A stretch of 64,000 bases of DNA from Heterohyrax brucei (Eukaryota > Chordata > Mammalia > Hyracoidea > Procaviidae), in assembly GCA_028571685.1 (NCBI GenBank), contig CM053146.1, forward strand, positions 109,281,431 through 109,345,430, given 5' to 3'. Numbering within the stretch: the first letter of the stretch is position 1; every line of letters begins with the position of its first letter. This document shows positions 47,460 to 59,107 of this stretch, piece after piece. The position numbers and the translations under genes are program-made. Under the pieces are notes generated by a model. The model had not been told where the DNA came from. It saw nothing but the letters and a program-made list of their open reading frames with translations, and searched no databases.

Positions 47460-48620
47460 ATATGTAGGGATTATGGTACGTATACTCAATGGAGCACTAT
47501 GCAATGATAAAGAATAACGATGATTCCAGGAAACATCTCCTAACCTGGTTTCAACTGGAAGACATCATGTTGAGTTAAAGTAGTCAACGACAAAAGGACA
47601 AATACTGTATGAGACCTCTATGATAAGATCTCAAAAACAGACTTGTGTATAGAAGAAAAGACTCTTTGACAGCTGCAAGGGAGGGGGAGGGGGGAGTGTT
47701 TAGTTTAGATAGTTACTAGAAATCTAGTTGGGAGAAAGCAGTGATAGCACACATTAGAAACAAGAACAACATTAAGTGGACTTCAGCATAACTTGAGTAC
47801 TTCCATTTTAACTCAATACTGCAAGGATAGAGTAGCTGGGGCGGGGGGCGGGGGACCATGCTCTTAGGCGAATTCCAGGCCAATTGGCACAACTAGTGTT
47901 TTGCTAAGAGAGCTCTCTGCACCCCACATTGGTGAGTGGCATCTGGGGTCTTAAAAGCTGCCAAGCTGCCATCTGAGGACACAGCAAATGGTCCCAACTC
48001 AGCAGGAACGGATGCTCACCGAGGACCAAAATGACATGCGGTAAAGACAACCGAGAAGACAGAGAGACCCACAGAGTGGGTACCTACATCGACTTGGGAC
48101 TGGAAGAACCAGATGGTGCCTGGCCACCACCAGCGATAGCCACGATGGAGCTCACAGAGAGGAGTCTCACTGGCAACAGAAGAATAAAAAGGGGTGCATC
48201 ATGAGATCTCCACTAAAAGACCTCAATTGATGGTCCAGAGGTTTTGGGGTTCCTCTGAGAGCATGGCCCCTTCCCTGATGCTTCCCTTTCCCATAAATTA
48301 TAACAAAGGTCCACTCTTTGGACAGGAATGGATTGGACTTGGCAATGCAGAATGACCATATATTGGAAGCACTTTATGGTTTTATACATCTATAGGATAT
48401 CATCTTGCTGACCTCTGGCTGGAGGAAGGGGAGTGGATGGAGAGGAGGGGAAAGGAGGCTGTTGGGAGGATGAGACATGTATGGAGCAGAGAGGAATAGT
48501 GTGCAGTCACCGGACAGGGAGAGCAGTGGAAGCTGCATATAGGTGGGCATGTAAATTTATATGTGAATGTACATTTTCACTCAGTCATGTTAAATAAAAA
48601 TTAAAAAATATATATTTAGG
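47460..48620 (+). mobile_element. Afrotherian L1 3' end, sense
   Basis: The 5' part (actcaatggagcactatgca, catgttgagttaaag, acaaaaggacaaatactgta) is typical L1 sequence. The 3'UTR then carries ggggtcttaaaagctgcc, ggtgcctggccaccaccagc and tccactaaaagacctcaatt. It ends with AATAAA and an A-rich tail at 48595-48620. Copies of its 3' part lie at 12100 and, diverged, at 55200. Confidence 0.75.
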
Positions 48621-48684
48621 GATAAAGAGATAGCATATCTGAGATATACTTTTAAGCAGTTCAGAAAAACATGTATATATATTC

Positions 48685-48728
48685 ATCGCTATGAGTTGGA
48701 TCCGACGACACCAGTGGGTTTTTATCTA
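48685..48728 (+). mobile_element. AfroSINE 3' fragment
   Basis: Only tcgctatgagttggatccga, then ccagtgggttttta, remains. Confidence 0.7.
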
Positions 48729-49026
48729 TAGGAAGAATTTTTTGTAAGTAATTTTTATTATAAATAGGGGTTATTATAAAATAGGGGTTTAGATAAAGAG
48801 TACATAGGAATTTTTGCTACTATTCTTGCATCTTTTTCTGTAAGTATAAAATTATCAAAATAAAAAATTATAAAACAAACTTGTGTGACGATAAAAAGTT
48901 AAAAATGATAAATATAATTTTTGGTTAGGTGGCTAGGTAAGGGTTAAGTAGTTTTCTCTATAAATTACTCTAGTAAATCCAGAATACTATTTCTGGACAT
49001 AGTCTACATACCCCTGATTATGTCTC

Positions 49027-50365
49027 TCTCTTTTTTTTTTTTTTTTTTGGTCTCTCACTTTTTTTAAATCATACTTCACGTAAAACTTTATAGCTCATTC
49101 AAAAATTTGTACACACATTGTTTTGTGACATTGGTTGCAGTCCCCACAGTGTGACAGATGATACCTCTTTCCACCCCAGATTCCCTAAGTCCATTTGTCC
49201 AGTTTCTGTCCCTTCCTGTCCTCTCATCTTGCTTTTGGAGAAGAGCTTCTCATTTGGTCTCACGTATCTGATTGAACTAAGAATTGCATTCTTCACATGT
49301 ATTATTTTTTGTTTTATGGACATCTCTTAATCTTTGTCTGAAAAGTGGGCTTCGGAAATGGTTTCAGTTCTGGGCTAACAGAGTGTCCAGGGGCCATAGT
49401 TTCTAGGATTCCTCCAATTTCTGCCAGGCCAATAAGTCTGGACTGTTTACACTAGTCTGAATTCTGTTCTACGTTTTTCTCTCCTTCTGTTGTGTTCCCT
49501 GTCAGGGCAGTCATTGGTGGTAGCCAAGCACTGCCTACTTCTTCTGGTCTCAAGCTGGTGGAGTCTCTGGTTTGTTTCGTCCATTAGCCCTTCAAGCTAG
49601 TACATTCCTTGTGTCTTGGTTTTCTTTATTCTTCTTTGCTTCAAATGGGGTAGGACCAATTGATATGTCTTGGGTGGCCTCTCATGAGCTTTTGAGAACT
49701 CAGTCACCACTCACAAAAATGGGATGTAGAACATTCCACTACATGTCCCCTAAAAGTATAGTTCCCAGGCCCCAGCTCCAGCTACTCTATCCCTCAAAGT
49801 GTTTGGCTGTGTCTAGGAAGCTTCTTAGTTTTGCACTGATCCAGCTGTGCTGACTTACCCTGTATTGTATGTTTTTCTTCCCTTCACCAAAGTTGACTCT
49901 TGTCTACTAGGTTGACCCTTCCCCTCCCTCCTCGCTGTCATCACCATCAAAAAATGTGTTTTTTGTATGTGTAAAACTTCTGAGTTCTTATAATAGTGAT
50001 CTCATATATTATTTGTCTTTTTATGACTTCAGATTCATCCATGTTGTGAGATGTTTTGTAGATTCATCATGGTTCTGTATCATTGCGTAGTATTCCACTG
50101 TGTGTATCTACCATGATTTGTTTATCCACTGATTTGTTGATGGGCATTTAAATTGTTTCCATCTTTTTGCTATTGTGAACAATGCTGCAATTAACATGAA
50201 TGTGCACATGACTATTTGTGTGACAGCACTTATTTCTCTCAGGTATATTCCTAGAACTGGGGTTGCTGGATCATGTGATGTTTCTATTCTGGCTTGGTAA
50301 GGAAGCACCATATCATTTTCCAAAGTAGTGGTACCATTTCACATTCCTACTAACATATGTCTCTT
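49027..50365 (-). mobile_element. L1 LINE, 5'-truncated, antisense
   Basis: A run of about 18 Ts at 49032-49049 is the reversed poly-A tail. The end far from it contains classic reversed L1 text: gtattccactgtgtgtatct, tttgttgatgggcatttaaa, ttgtttccatctttttgcta, attgtgaacaatgctgc and ggggttgctggatcatg. It differs from the sense L1 end at 47460 in its 3' part. Confidence 0.82.
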
Positions 50366-51081
50366 TTTTGTTCCACCACTTCCTTGTTTCCTCATGTCAA
50401 ATAAAGTACACATTGCTTTGACTAGCATTTAAGCTCATAGATGCTCCATTTCATCTCTCCCTTCCTACCTATTCTTCTATGTTTTCCTTGTACCTGAACT
50501 GTTCATTAGAGAATTTATCCATTTTTCCATTCTGTTACTTTTGTTCATGCCCTTTTCTCAAAATAAGATTGTCCTTTCCTCCCACTCCTGTACATCCCTG
50601 TCCTCATTTAAAGAAACTATTCACACCTTGAGTTCCCTCCGGTCATATGACATGTCTCCCCTGTTGGCTTCCTGGATGTACCAACCAAACAGGGACCATT
50701 CTGTCCTCGGATACCTTCATGACAATGAACAGTACAACCTGGTATTTTTAACTCATCTATTACTCTTTAAGAACAGGGACTTTCCATCATTGTAATGCCC
50801 ACCGTAATCAGCACCTAGTAGCTGTTCACTCTTTCTAAATCATTTCTACCAGTTTATATACAGTTCATTACTTATACATTACAAATAACTTGCAAATGTG
50901 ATCTTCAGAAAACCACCTATGCCACCTATTTTGATAATAAAATTGAGATTATGGAGAAGATGAATTATCTTTTGTGAGTTAAAAAATGTTAATTGTCCTT
51001 TTATCAAGAAAAGTACTTCTTATTTGCTTTAAGAGTAAACACAGCAAAGTTTTCTACAACCAACTGTCATGCCAAATATCT

Positions 51082-51325
51082 AACTACTTACAGTACCCTG
51101 CCTTGGCTGACAAAAATTTAATTTGGCGAGCCTATTTGTTTGGGTTTGTTTACAGTCGTTGTCTAAATTTTATTTTGATTTGGGAGGAATCTGTAATCTA
51201 GTGTATTTATATTTTCCCTCTCAAATTCTGCCGTGCTTTAGTCAGCATGCAACCCAATTTGAAACCAGTGCTTTGTGTTTCTGTCTATGATTAACTCTGT
51301 CTTGAGAAGTCCTAACTGTGTAGCC
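51082..51325 (+). repeat. Inverted duplication, left arm
   Basis: This arm matches the reverse complement of 52098-52335 at about 90 percent by eye. Shared stretches are ttttattttgatttgggagg, ttagtcagcatgcaaccca and tctatgattaactctgtctt. It is neither SINE nor LTR and I know no family for it. Confidence 0.9.
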
Positions 51326-52097
51326 ATTGAGATAATAGCTGAGAGTTTCAGGCACAAGTATTTCCTTACATTCTGTTAGAGACACTGTTTATAAGAAATA
51401 AGGGAGTTTTGATCCATCTCTAAATAATGTCTCTCAGCTTAGTTTTTACTAATATAAAATAATTAATTTAGAGATAGCTTTTTTAAGGAAGCAAATGTTT
51501 TTAATAATGTAATGATAATAATCCTACATTTGTGTGAATGTGAAAGCTTAAAAAGCACTTTCATGTTTGCTCTCATCTGTGTCTACCACATCTGCTCTTT
51601 TCTCTCTTCCTACTACCTCAGAAGAAGAGGTGACCCTTCTTCCCATGGTTTATCTCTTGTCCCAAACTTTGGACCCACAGGAACCCTACCTGCCTCCTTT
51701 TGAGGACATCAACTCTCCTTATCCTCCAACTCCTTCCCCCAGCTTATGTAAAGAGTACACATCCTTCCTCCACTCTAAACTTCATGGGAACTATTGTCAC
51801 TGCTCTTTTTATTGTTGAGGAATGATCTGCTGTGATCTCCTCATCCTCCCTGCTGCTGTGGGAATGACTTCCTGTTAAATCCCAAAGCTGTCAGATCTCT
51901 CCTGCCCTTTCTGCTGCATAGGACCATATTGGCCATTTCCTCCTTGAAATGATCTCCTTCCTCATCATCCAGGAGATCTGCGTCTCTTACCTCAGACTGA
52001 CTCTCTTGCTGCCTTTTCCCCTTTCAACCACTCCTCTTAGTTTGATGTTTACCAGGATTCTACAGTCTGCCTTCTTCCATGTGCTATGACCTCTACA

Positions 52098-52335
52098 GCT
52101 ACACAGTTAGGACTTCTAAAGACAGAGTTAATCATAGACAGAAATACAAAGCACTGGTTTCAAACTGGGTTGCATGCTGACTAAAACACTGCAGAATTTG
52201 AGAGGGAAAATATCAATACACTAGATTGCAGATTCCTCCCAAATCAAAATAAAATTTAGAATGACTATAAATAAACCCAAATAGCCTCACCAAGTTAAAT
52301 TTTTCTCAGCCAAGGCAGGAAACCGTAAGTAGTTG
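52098..52335 (-). repeat. Inverted duplication, right arm
   Basis: This is the reverse complement partner of 51082-51325. The 772 bases between the arms contain pyrimidine-rich sequence with no coding frame that I trust. Confidence 0.9.
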
Positions 52336-52384
52336 TTTCCCTCCATAACTTCATCAAAGGCAGTAACTTATTACAGTATACTAC

Positions 52385-52557
52385 CAAAACCCAAACCCAT
52401 TGCCCATTGCAGTTGAGTCAATTCTGACTCACAGTGGTCCTATAGGACAGAGTAGAACTGCCCACATAGAGTTTGCATGGAGTGCCTGATGGATTCAAAC
52501 TGTCAACCATTTGGTTAACAGCTGTAGCACTTAACTGCTACGCCAACAGGGTTTCCT
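52385..52557 (-). mobile_element. AfroSINE, antisense
   Basis: It runs from cccaaacccattgcccattg, with a small internal duplication of cccattg, through gacagagtagaactgcccac to actgctacgccaacagggtt. Confidence 0.88.
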
Positions 52558-52844
52558 ACTGTTCACTGCTGACTCTGAAATTCAGGCATTTCTTTTGATC
52601 TCCATTTCCACATAACCAGTCCAGAGGGCCCTTGCATAGCTGAATTCATCTTTTCTGTGAGGAATGAAAGGGAGGCTGGCAGCAGAGATACTTTGGACCC
52701 TCTCATGTAGGCAGGAGAATGTCCACGTGGAGAGAACTCTGGAGATTTGGGCTGCACAGTCCTGTGCAATTGCTTGATGCCGGTAAGCATAAGCCCATTA
52801 ATAAAGCTAAGGAGCGTAAGAGAGGGTTTTTCAAGTTCTCTCTC

Positions 52845-52882
52845 CAAGCTCGGATCCAACTCGACGGCACTTGGCTTGGCTG
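52845..52882 (+). mobile_element. AfroSINE-type tail fragment
   Basis: The stretch gctcggatccaactcgacgg, then cacttggcttggc, is a tail variant also seen at 3636 and 39690. Confidence 0.6.
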
Positions 52883-53338
52883 TCTCCAAGCATCCAATTT
52901 GTATGATGTGGATGTTTTCACAGAAATTATTTTATTTTTTGTGTAGTATTGTTATTTTCCTTTGTGATTATCTTAATATTTTTCTAAATTTAACCAGTCT
53001 TATTTCCTTTTATCACCTTGGCTTGCCCTCCATATGAAAGATCCATGAATATGTTTTTTTAAGTTCTTTTTTGTTATAATGTTGTCATCTTTTGCATACT
53101 GACATCTTTGTTTCCCTATTTTCAATATTTTAGCTTTGACTTATTTTTGTGATTTCACTATCTCGGTTGATATCTGTTTGCTGTGATCTGTGTTCTAGCC
53201 TCGGGTTGTTATCTAATGGTATTGAGTTTCTAACTGAAGGACTCCCTTTAGTATTTCTTGTAATTTTGGTATGGTTTTTGCAAATTCTCCAAACTTCTGT
53301 TTAGCTAGAAGTGTCATAATTTCACCATATCTGAGAGT

Positions 53339-53508
53339 TGGAAACTCTGGTGGTGTAGTGGTTAATTGCTATGTCTGCTAACCAGAAGGTTAGCCAGTTC
53401 AGATCTCCCAGATGCTCCTTGGACACTCTGGAGCAGTTCTACTCTGACCTATAGGGTCACTATGAGTTGGAATCAACTCGATGTCAGTGGGTTTACTTTT
53501 TAGTTTTG
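53339..53508 (+). mobile_element. AfroSINE, sense
   Basis: It runs from ggaaactctggtggtgtagt through tctgctaaccagaaggttag to gtcactatgagttggaatca. Confidence 0.9.
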
Positions 53509-53565
53509 ACATCACAGCATACGGTAATGGATTGTTTGCTCATCTGCTTTTTCCTTTAAGGAAAG

Positions 53566-54023
53566 TGTCATGGATTGAATTGTGTACCCCCAAAAATGTG
53601 TGTAGCAATTTGGCTGGGCCATAACTCAAGGTAGTGTATGGTGTTCCCATATGTTGTAAGCCCTGCCTCTACGATATTAATGAGGGAGGATGGGTGGTGA
53701 ATGTGTTGGTGTGGCAGGACTCAGTCTATAAATTCATATTGTGTTTTGAGGCAATCTCTTAGTATATAAAGGAAAGGGAAGCAAGCAGAGAGTTGGGGAT
53801 CACATACTATCAGGAAAGAAACAGTGCTGCGAGTCCCTGCACCTCAGAAGCTCCCAGTCAAGGGGAGGATTGAAGAGAAGGACTGTTTTCCACAGCCAAC
53901 AGAGAAAGACTTACCTTGTATCTGATGCCCTGAATTTCGAATTTCACCTACTTTTCTGTGAGAAAATAAATTCCTCTTTGTTAAAGCCATTCACTATTAT
54001 AGCAGCACTAGATGACTAAGACA
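53566..54023 (+). mobile_element. Solo LTR, MaLR-like family (copy 4), perfect 5-bp duplication
   Basis: It begins TGTCATGGATTG and ends GATGACTAAGACA. It is flanked by gaaag at 53561-53565 and 54024-54028. A TATA box (tatataaa, about 53763) and an AATAAA (about 53965) are in the positions expected of U3 and R. Confidence 0.93.
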
Positions 54024-54045
54024 GAAAGATACTTTGCCTTATCCA

Positions 54046-55190
54046 TCTTCAGAAGCTACCTGGCCAACTGACTGGAAGAGGTCTATATTTATCCCCATTC
54101 CAAAGAAAGGTGATACAACTGAATGTGGAAATTACCAAACAACATCGTTGATATGACACACAAGGAAAGTTTTGCTCAAGATTATTCAAAAGTGACTGCA
54201 ACAGTATATTGACAAGGAACTGCAAGAAATTCAAGTTGGTTTCAGAAGAGGATGTGGAACCAGGGATATCATTGCTGATGTTTGATGGATCTTGGCTGAA
54301 AGCAAAGAATACCAGAAAGATGTTTATGTATGCTTCATTGACTACGCAAAGCCACTCAACTGTGTGGATCATAATAAATTACCACTAACATTGCGGAGAA
54401 TGGGATTCCAGAACACCTAACTGTATTCTTAAGGAATCTGTGTATGGATCAAGAGGCAGTCATGCAAACAGAACAAGGGGATACTGTATGGTTTAAAGTT
54501 AGGAAAGGTGTGTGTCAGAGTTGTATCCTTTCACCATACTTTTCAGTCTATATGCTGAGCAAATAATCTGAGAAGCTGGATTATACAAAGAACAAGCATC
54601 AGGATTGGAAGACAACTCATTAACAATGTGTTACACAGACGATGCCACCTTATTTGCTGGAATTGAAGAAGATTTGAAACACTCACTAATTAAGATCAAG
54701 GACCACAGCCTTCAGTATGGATTGCATCTCAACATCCAGAAGACAAAAATCCTCACAACTGGACCAGTAAGCAACATTGTCATAAATGGAGAAAGGATTG
54801 AGGTTGTCAGAGGTTTCATTTTACTTGGGTCTACAATCAACGCCCATGGGAGCAACAGTCAAGAAATCAAAAGGTGCATTTTTGGGGGAAAATCTGATGC
54901 AAAGGACCTCTTTGAAGTATTGAAAAATAAAGATGTCACCTTGAAGACTAAAGTGCGCCTGACCCGAGCCATGATAATTTTCAGTCACATCATATGCATG
55001 CAAAAGTTGGACAGTGAACAAAGGAAACAGAAGAAGAATCGATGCCTTTGAAATGTGGTGTTGGAAAAGAATGTTGAATGTATCATAGGCCACAAAAACA
55101 GCAAACAGATCTACTTTGGAAGTACAGCCAGAGTGCTCCTTGGAAGCAAAGACGACAAGACTGCATCTTATGTACTTTGGACATGACATT
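54046..55190 (+). mobile_element. RTE-type LINE, decayed reverse-transcriptase region
   Basis: Frame-broken text of an RTE ORF2 can be followed: GFRRGCGTRDIIADV near 54235-54283, CFIDYA with NCVDHNKL near 54330-54380, a degenerate catalytic block CYTDDATLFAGIEEDLKHS (54629-54685) where the family has Y-A-D-D, then GLHLNIQKTKI, FILLGSTINAHG and LKTKVRLTRAMI. In-frame stops and frameshifts separate these blocks. It is 5'-truncated and ends before the usual RTE tail, abutting an L1-type 3' end. The open frame 54605-55051 (148 codons) is part of it. Confidence 0.88.
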
Positions 55191-55192
55191 CT

Positions 55193-55800
55193 AGGAGATC
55201 TGAATATCAGACAGAAAGCTGAAATGGAACTGGGTGACAGGAGGGACTCATATGATTGGGAGACTACGTCAGCATGAGACCAGAACTATATGATACCTGG
55301 CCACCACCAATTACTGCCTTGACAGAGAATAACATAGAGTCCCTGACATAGTGGGAGAAAAAAGGGGATGCAGATCTAAAACTCTATTAAAAGATCTGAC
55401 TTGATAGTCTGACATCCTGGCGGGTTTCCTGAGGACGTGGGCCCTGGACACACTGGTAGCCCAGAGCTGAAACCAGTACCAAAGCCAACTCTCCAAAGAT
55501 TGGACTGTACTATAAGACATAAGTGATGCTGGTGAACTGTGTGCTTCTTGGTTTAAATATACATGTGAGGCTGTCAGAGCAGCTCCTGTCTAAAGACAAG
55601 ATGGGGTGGTGGAGGGGAGGGGACAGGAATTGGCTGAATGAATATGGGAAGTACAGGGTGGAAAGGAGGAGTGTGCTGTCACAGGGTGGGGAGAGCAGTT
55701 AGAGTTGCACAGAGGTGTGTGTGCAGGGTTTTACATGGCAAATTAACTTTGTAAACGTTCACTTAAAACACAGTAAACTATTTAAAAAAAAAAGAAGAGG
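55193..55800 (+). mobile_element. Afrotherian L1-type 3' end
   Basis: Its first half (gatacctggccaccacca, then aaaaggggatgcag and aaaagatctgacttgatagt) aligns to the L1 3'UTR at 48110-48270. Its second half aligns to 2640-2990. It ends in an A-run at about 55780-55792. Confidence 0.68.
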
Positions 55801-55857
55801 AGGCCAGCAAGTATGCAATATGTGGAAATGCAATGATGCAATGCTAACTGGCCAGAC

Positions 55858-56065
55858 TGCCTTAATCCAAATCCCAAGTGCATAATTTACTACCCGTGTC
55901 ACCTCACAGAAGTTGTTTAACTGTTTTATGTGCCAGTTTCCTGAACTAGGAAAAGACGATAATAGTACCTACCACATAGGATTATTACAAGCATTAAAGT
56001 GCATATAAAGGGCTCAACACCAGGATGTGGTGAGCACTGGTAAATGTCTACTGCTTCTATACGTA
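55858..56065 (+). repeat. MIR SINE
   Basis: Blocks gtcacctcacagaagttgtt, gccagtttcctgaactagg, ataatagtacctaccaca, aggattattacaagcatt and gtgagcactggtaaatgtct are in MIR order. Confidence 0.8.
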
Positions 56066-56074
56066 TTACCTGTC

Positions 56075-56571
56075 TGTTGTGGATTGAATTGTGTCACCCA
56101 AAATATCTGTCACCTTGGCTAGGCTATGATACCCAGTACTATATAGTTGTCTATTGTTTTGTTATCTGATGTGATTTCACTGTGTGTTGTAAATGTTATC
56201 ACTATGATGTAATGTGATGAATTAGTGGCAGTTATATTGATGAAACCTGCAAGATTAAATAGTGTCTTAAGCAAATTCCTTTTATAAGAGAGAAACGAGA
56301 AGAGAGATGGGGATCTCATACCACTAAGAAATTAATGCAGCAAGCAGACTGCATCCTTTGTACCCAAGGTTCCCGTGCAGAGAAGCTCCCAGACCACAGG
56401 AAGATTGATGATCAGGATCTTCCAGAGCCAACAGAGAGAAGAAAGCCTTCCCCTGGAGCTGGTGCCCTGAATTTGCACTTCTAGTCTACTAGACTCTGAG
56501 AGTAAATTTCTCTTCATTGAAGCCATCCACACGTGGTGTTTCTGTTACAGAAGCACTAGATGACCAAGATA
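56075..56571 (+). mobile_element. Solo LTR, MaLR-like family (copy 5)
   Basis: It begins tgttgtggattgaattgtgt and ends gatgaccaagata. The flanks share tgtct (56071-56075 and 56572-56576), overlapping the first base. A TATA-like element near 56280 and a degraded poly-A signal near 56500 are visible. Confidence 0.85.
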
Positions 56572-56762
56572 TGTCTCTCACTCTGCACAGCCTGAAGTTT
56601 TTATATTAAAGAGAAGCATTGTAATAGAGTAGCATAATGTGCTGTAACGAACTTTTGTCGTTCTTGTAGCTACTCTTTGCAAACTGCCCTTCCTAAGTGT
56701 AGGCAGTTTCTCATCTTAGGAGTCTAGGTGGGTTGCAAAGAGTGCACACTAAGAAGTCCAGA

Positions 56763-56962
56763 AGGAGCTCCTGTGGTGCAACAGTTAAAGGATAGGCTGC
56801 TAAATGAAAGGTTGGTGGTTTGAACCCACTAGTTATTCCATGAGGGAAAAGACCTCGCAATCTTCTAGATTACCATCTAGGAAACACTATGGGGCAGCTC
56901 TGTTGTATCATGCAGGGCCACACTGAACTGGAATTCACTCAACAGCACACAACTACAAGAAG
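56763..56962 (+). mobile_element. AfroSINE, sense, long-body variant
   Basis: It runs from ggagctcctgtggtgcaaca through gtggtttgaacccactagtt to ggccacactgaactggaatt, ending cagcacacaactac. Confidence 0.82.
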
Positions 56963-57582
56963 CCCAGAGAGCCAGATAATGGCTGTCCAGGACTCTCTTG
57001 CAGCTAGGGCTTGTAGCATATGACCCAGGTTAGACAGACTGTCAGACATAGCTCACCTAGGTCTAGTAACAAGAGGCAGTGATACCAAGCAGCAGGGATA
57101 GGAGACCTGCAGTCCAACCATGTCCGTTTTGTCCAGATCCAGTAGTATCAGCTTTCTCAATTGCGGGATCAAAATGGCTCCATGAGATCAACTGTGTCCT
57201 TATAAAGCTTTTTTAGTGGCTTGACTGTGTCTGTGTCCCTGTCTGCTACTAATGGTCCTCTTGGTCCTGCCTGTTTTACAAGCCTGCATCTCTGTCCAGT
57301 CCAGAAATGCTTTAAACCAACCAGCATCCTCTCCTGCTTCTATCAGTTTACATCAGTTTTTCTTGTTCCAGTTCAGAAACCTGCTGTACTGCTGTACTGG
57401 ATAAGAGATCAGATGGTTTAATGAAACATTAAGTATACAATGTATTCTTTGGTTTATTGATTTGTCCACATTTCTTTGATTTGGGTTTTGTTCAGAGACT
57501 GTTTTTTCTTGAATGATTTTTGCTTCAGTAATGCTTGTATGTTTTGTGGATGGCACAGGACTAAGCAGTGTCCTTACATTGT

Positions 57583-57636
57583 ATACAGGGTCATTATGAG
57601 TCAAAACTGGCTGGACAGCATGTAACAACAACAACA
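57583..57636 (+). mobile_element. RTE/AfroSINE tail fragment
   Basis: The fragment has gtcattatgagtcaaaactg, then taacaacaacaac. Confidence 0.7.
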
Positions 57637-57999
57637 GTACTGGTATGTTAAAGAGGATTTTTTGGCTGTTAGCCCATCGCTCTTCCTCTTTCCCTCATCA
57701 TCTGTTTTTTTGGTGTAGATCAGCACAATCAAATTTTAATTGACTGGGATCTAAGTAACGGAACGTTTAGGTAGTGAAAATTAGGCAATAGATGAGTCTA
57801 AGAGTAAGGGAAAATAGATGGAGAGGAACAAATCAGTGCCTGGTGCAGGGGAGTATTACAATAGAACTGTAAGCTCATCTAATTTAACTTTTATTTTGTA
57901 GACAAGGAACTTGCAATAAGAAACATATAGCTAATGGCTGAGCTACAACCAACTCTGTTCCTCCAATCTCCTAGTCCAGGGCTTCTGCAGCTATCATGT

Positions 58000-58335
58000 T
58001 GTTAGCTTTATGGAGTTGACTGCAGACTTATGGTGACCCCAGGTACCACAGAACAAAGCGCTGCCTGGTCTTGAGCCATCCCTATGATGACTTAAGGACT
58101 GGACCACTGTGATCCAGAGAGTTTACACTGACTGATTTCCAGAAGTAGATTGCCAGCCCTTTCTTCCTCATCAGTCTTAATCTGGAAGCTCCACTGAACC
58201 CTCTTCATAGCAACATGTAAGCCTCCACTGACAGGTGGGCAGTAGCTGCACGTGCATTGGCTGGGAACTGAACCTGAATCTCCTGTATGGAAGGTGAAAA
58301 CTGAACTACCAGTATCCCCCTGTCTATTATACCAT
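58000..58335 (-). mobile_element. tRNA-Gly-headed SINE with RTE-like tail, antisense
   Basis: On the minus strand a head with ggtagttcagttttcacctt and a caggttcagttcccagcc B box is followed by tcagtggaggcttacatgtt and gcaatctacttctggaaatc. The tail region with gcgctttgttctgtgg and ggtcaccataagtctg ends with ctaacaaca. It is about 335 bases, the longest of the three copies. Confidence 0.78.
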
Positions 58336-58871
58336 GAGACAAATGACAAAAAATCAAGCTGAGATCAGGATAAATTCAGCCCAGTTTATTGTATTTTCTA
58401 GGTTTATGCTTCTGTATATGGATTTATATTTTTGAGGGATTTTTACGACTGACAAAGCACTGAGCTCATTAAATTCTCTTAACTGCTTGAAATGAGACAA
58501 TCAAAGCTTTTACAAAAAAGAGTTGGTATTCATTCATGTTGTGATAAATTTCTTAACATTTCTCCCACATCTGACTTTCCAGTCTTCCTTTTTTCTATTT
58601 GTTCGTTTTCAAGTTGTAAATACAAAATGAGTCACCTGAGAAATGAATATTACTCAAAGCAATATTACTGTTTTTGAGCAAAATAATCTGTTGGTTGGAG
58701 CCATAATAAAATTATATGGAGTGTTGTTACTAAACTTCATTTCACCAATATGGAAACAAAAGCTTATAGAGATGAGGAGACTTGGAAGAGATTAAATAAC
58801 CATTAAATGGCAAAACCATGTCATGGTTTATTTTAAAAAGCATGTAACTTATATTGAGTAATGTGTTAGGA

Positions 58872-59062
58872 GGAGCCCTGGTGGCACAGTGATTAATTCA
58901 GCTGCTAACCAAAAGGTTGGCAGTAAGAACTCACCAGCTGTTCCACAGGAGAAAGATGTAGCTGATCTCTGCCTTGGAAACCCTATAAGGTGGTTCTACT
59001 CTGTCCTGTAGGGTTGCTATGAATGAGAATTTACTCAGTGGCAATGGGTTTAGTTTTATGTG
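58872..59062 (+). mobile_element. AfroSINE, sense, long-body variant
   Basis: It runs from ggagccctggtggcacagtg through ggagaaagatgtagctgatc and cttggaaaccctataaggtg to the tail gttgctatgaatgagaattt. Confidence 0.9.
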
Positions 59063-59107
59063 TTAGTTTTGGTAAACAAGAAAGAATGCTGGCTAACCCA
59101 TTCCAAA

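Noticed and set aside
54605-55051. 148-codon frame as a host gene
   Set aside because: The translation is the finger/palm part of an RTE reverse transcriptase, flanked by further broken RTE text. It is a retroelement remnant.
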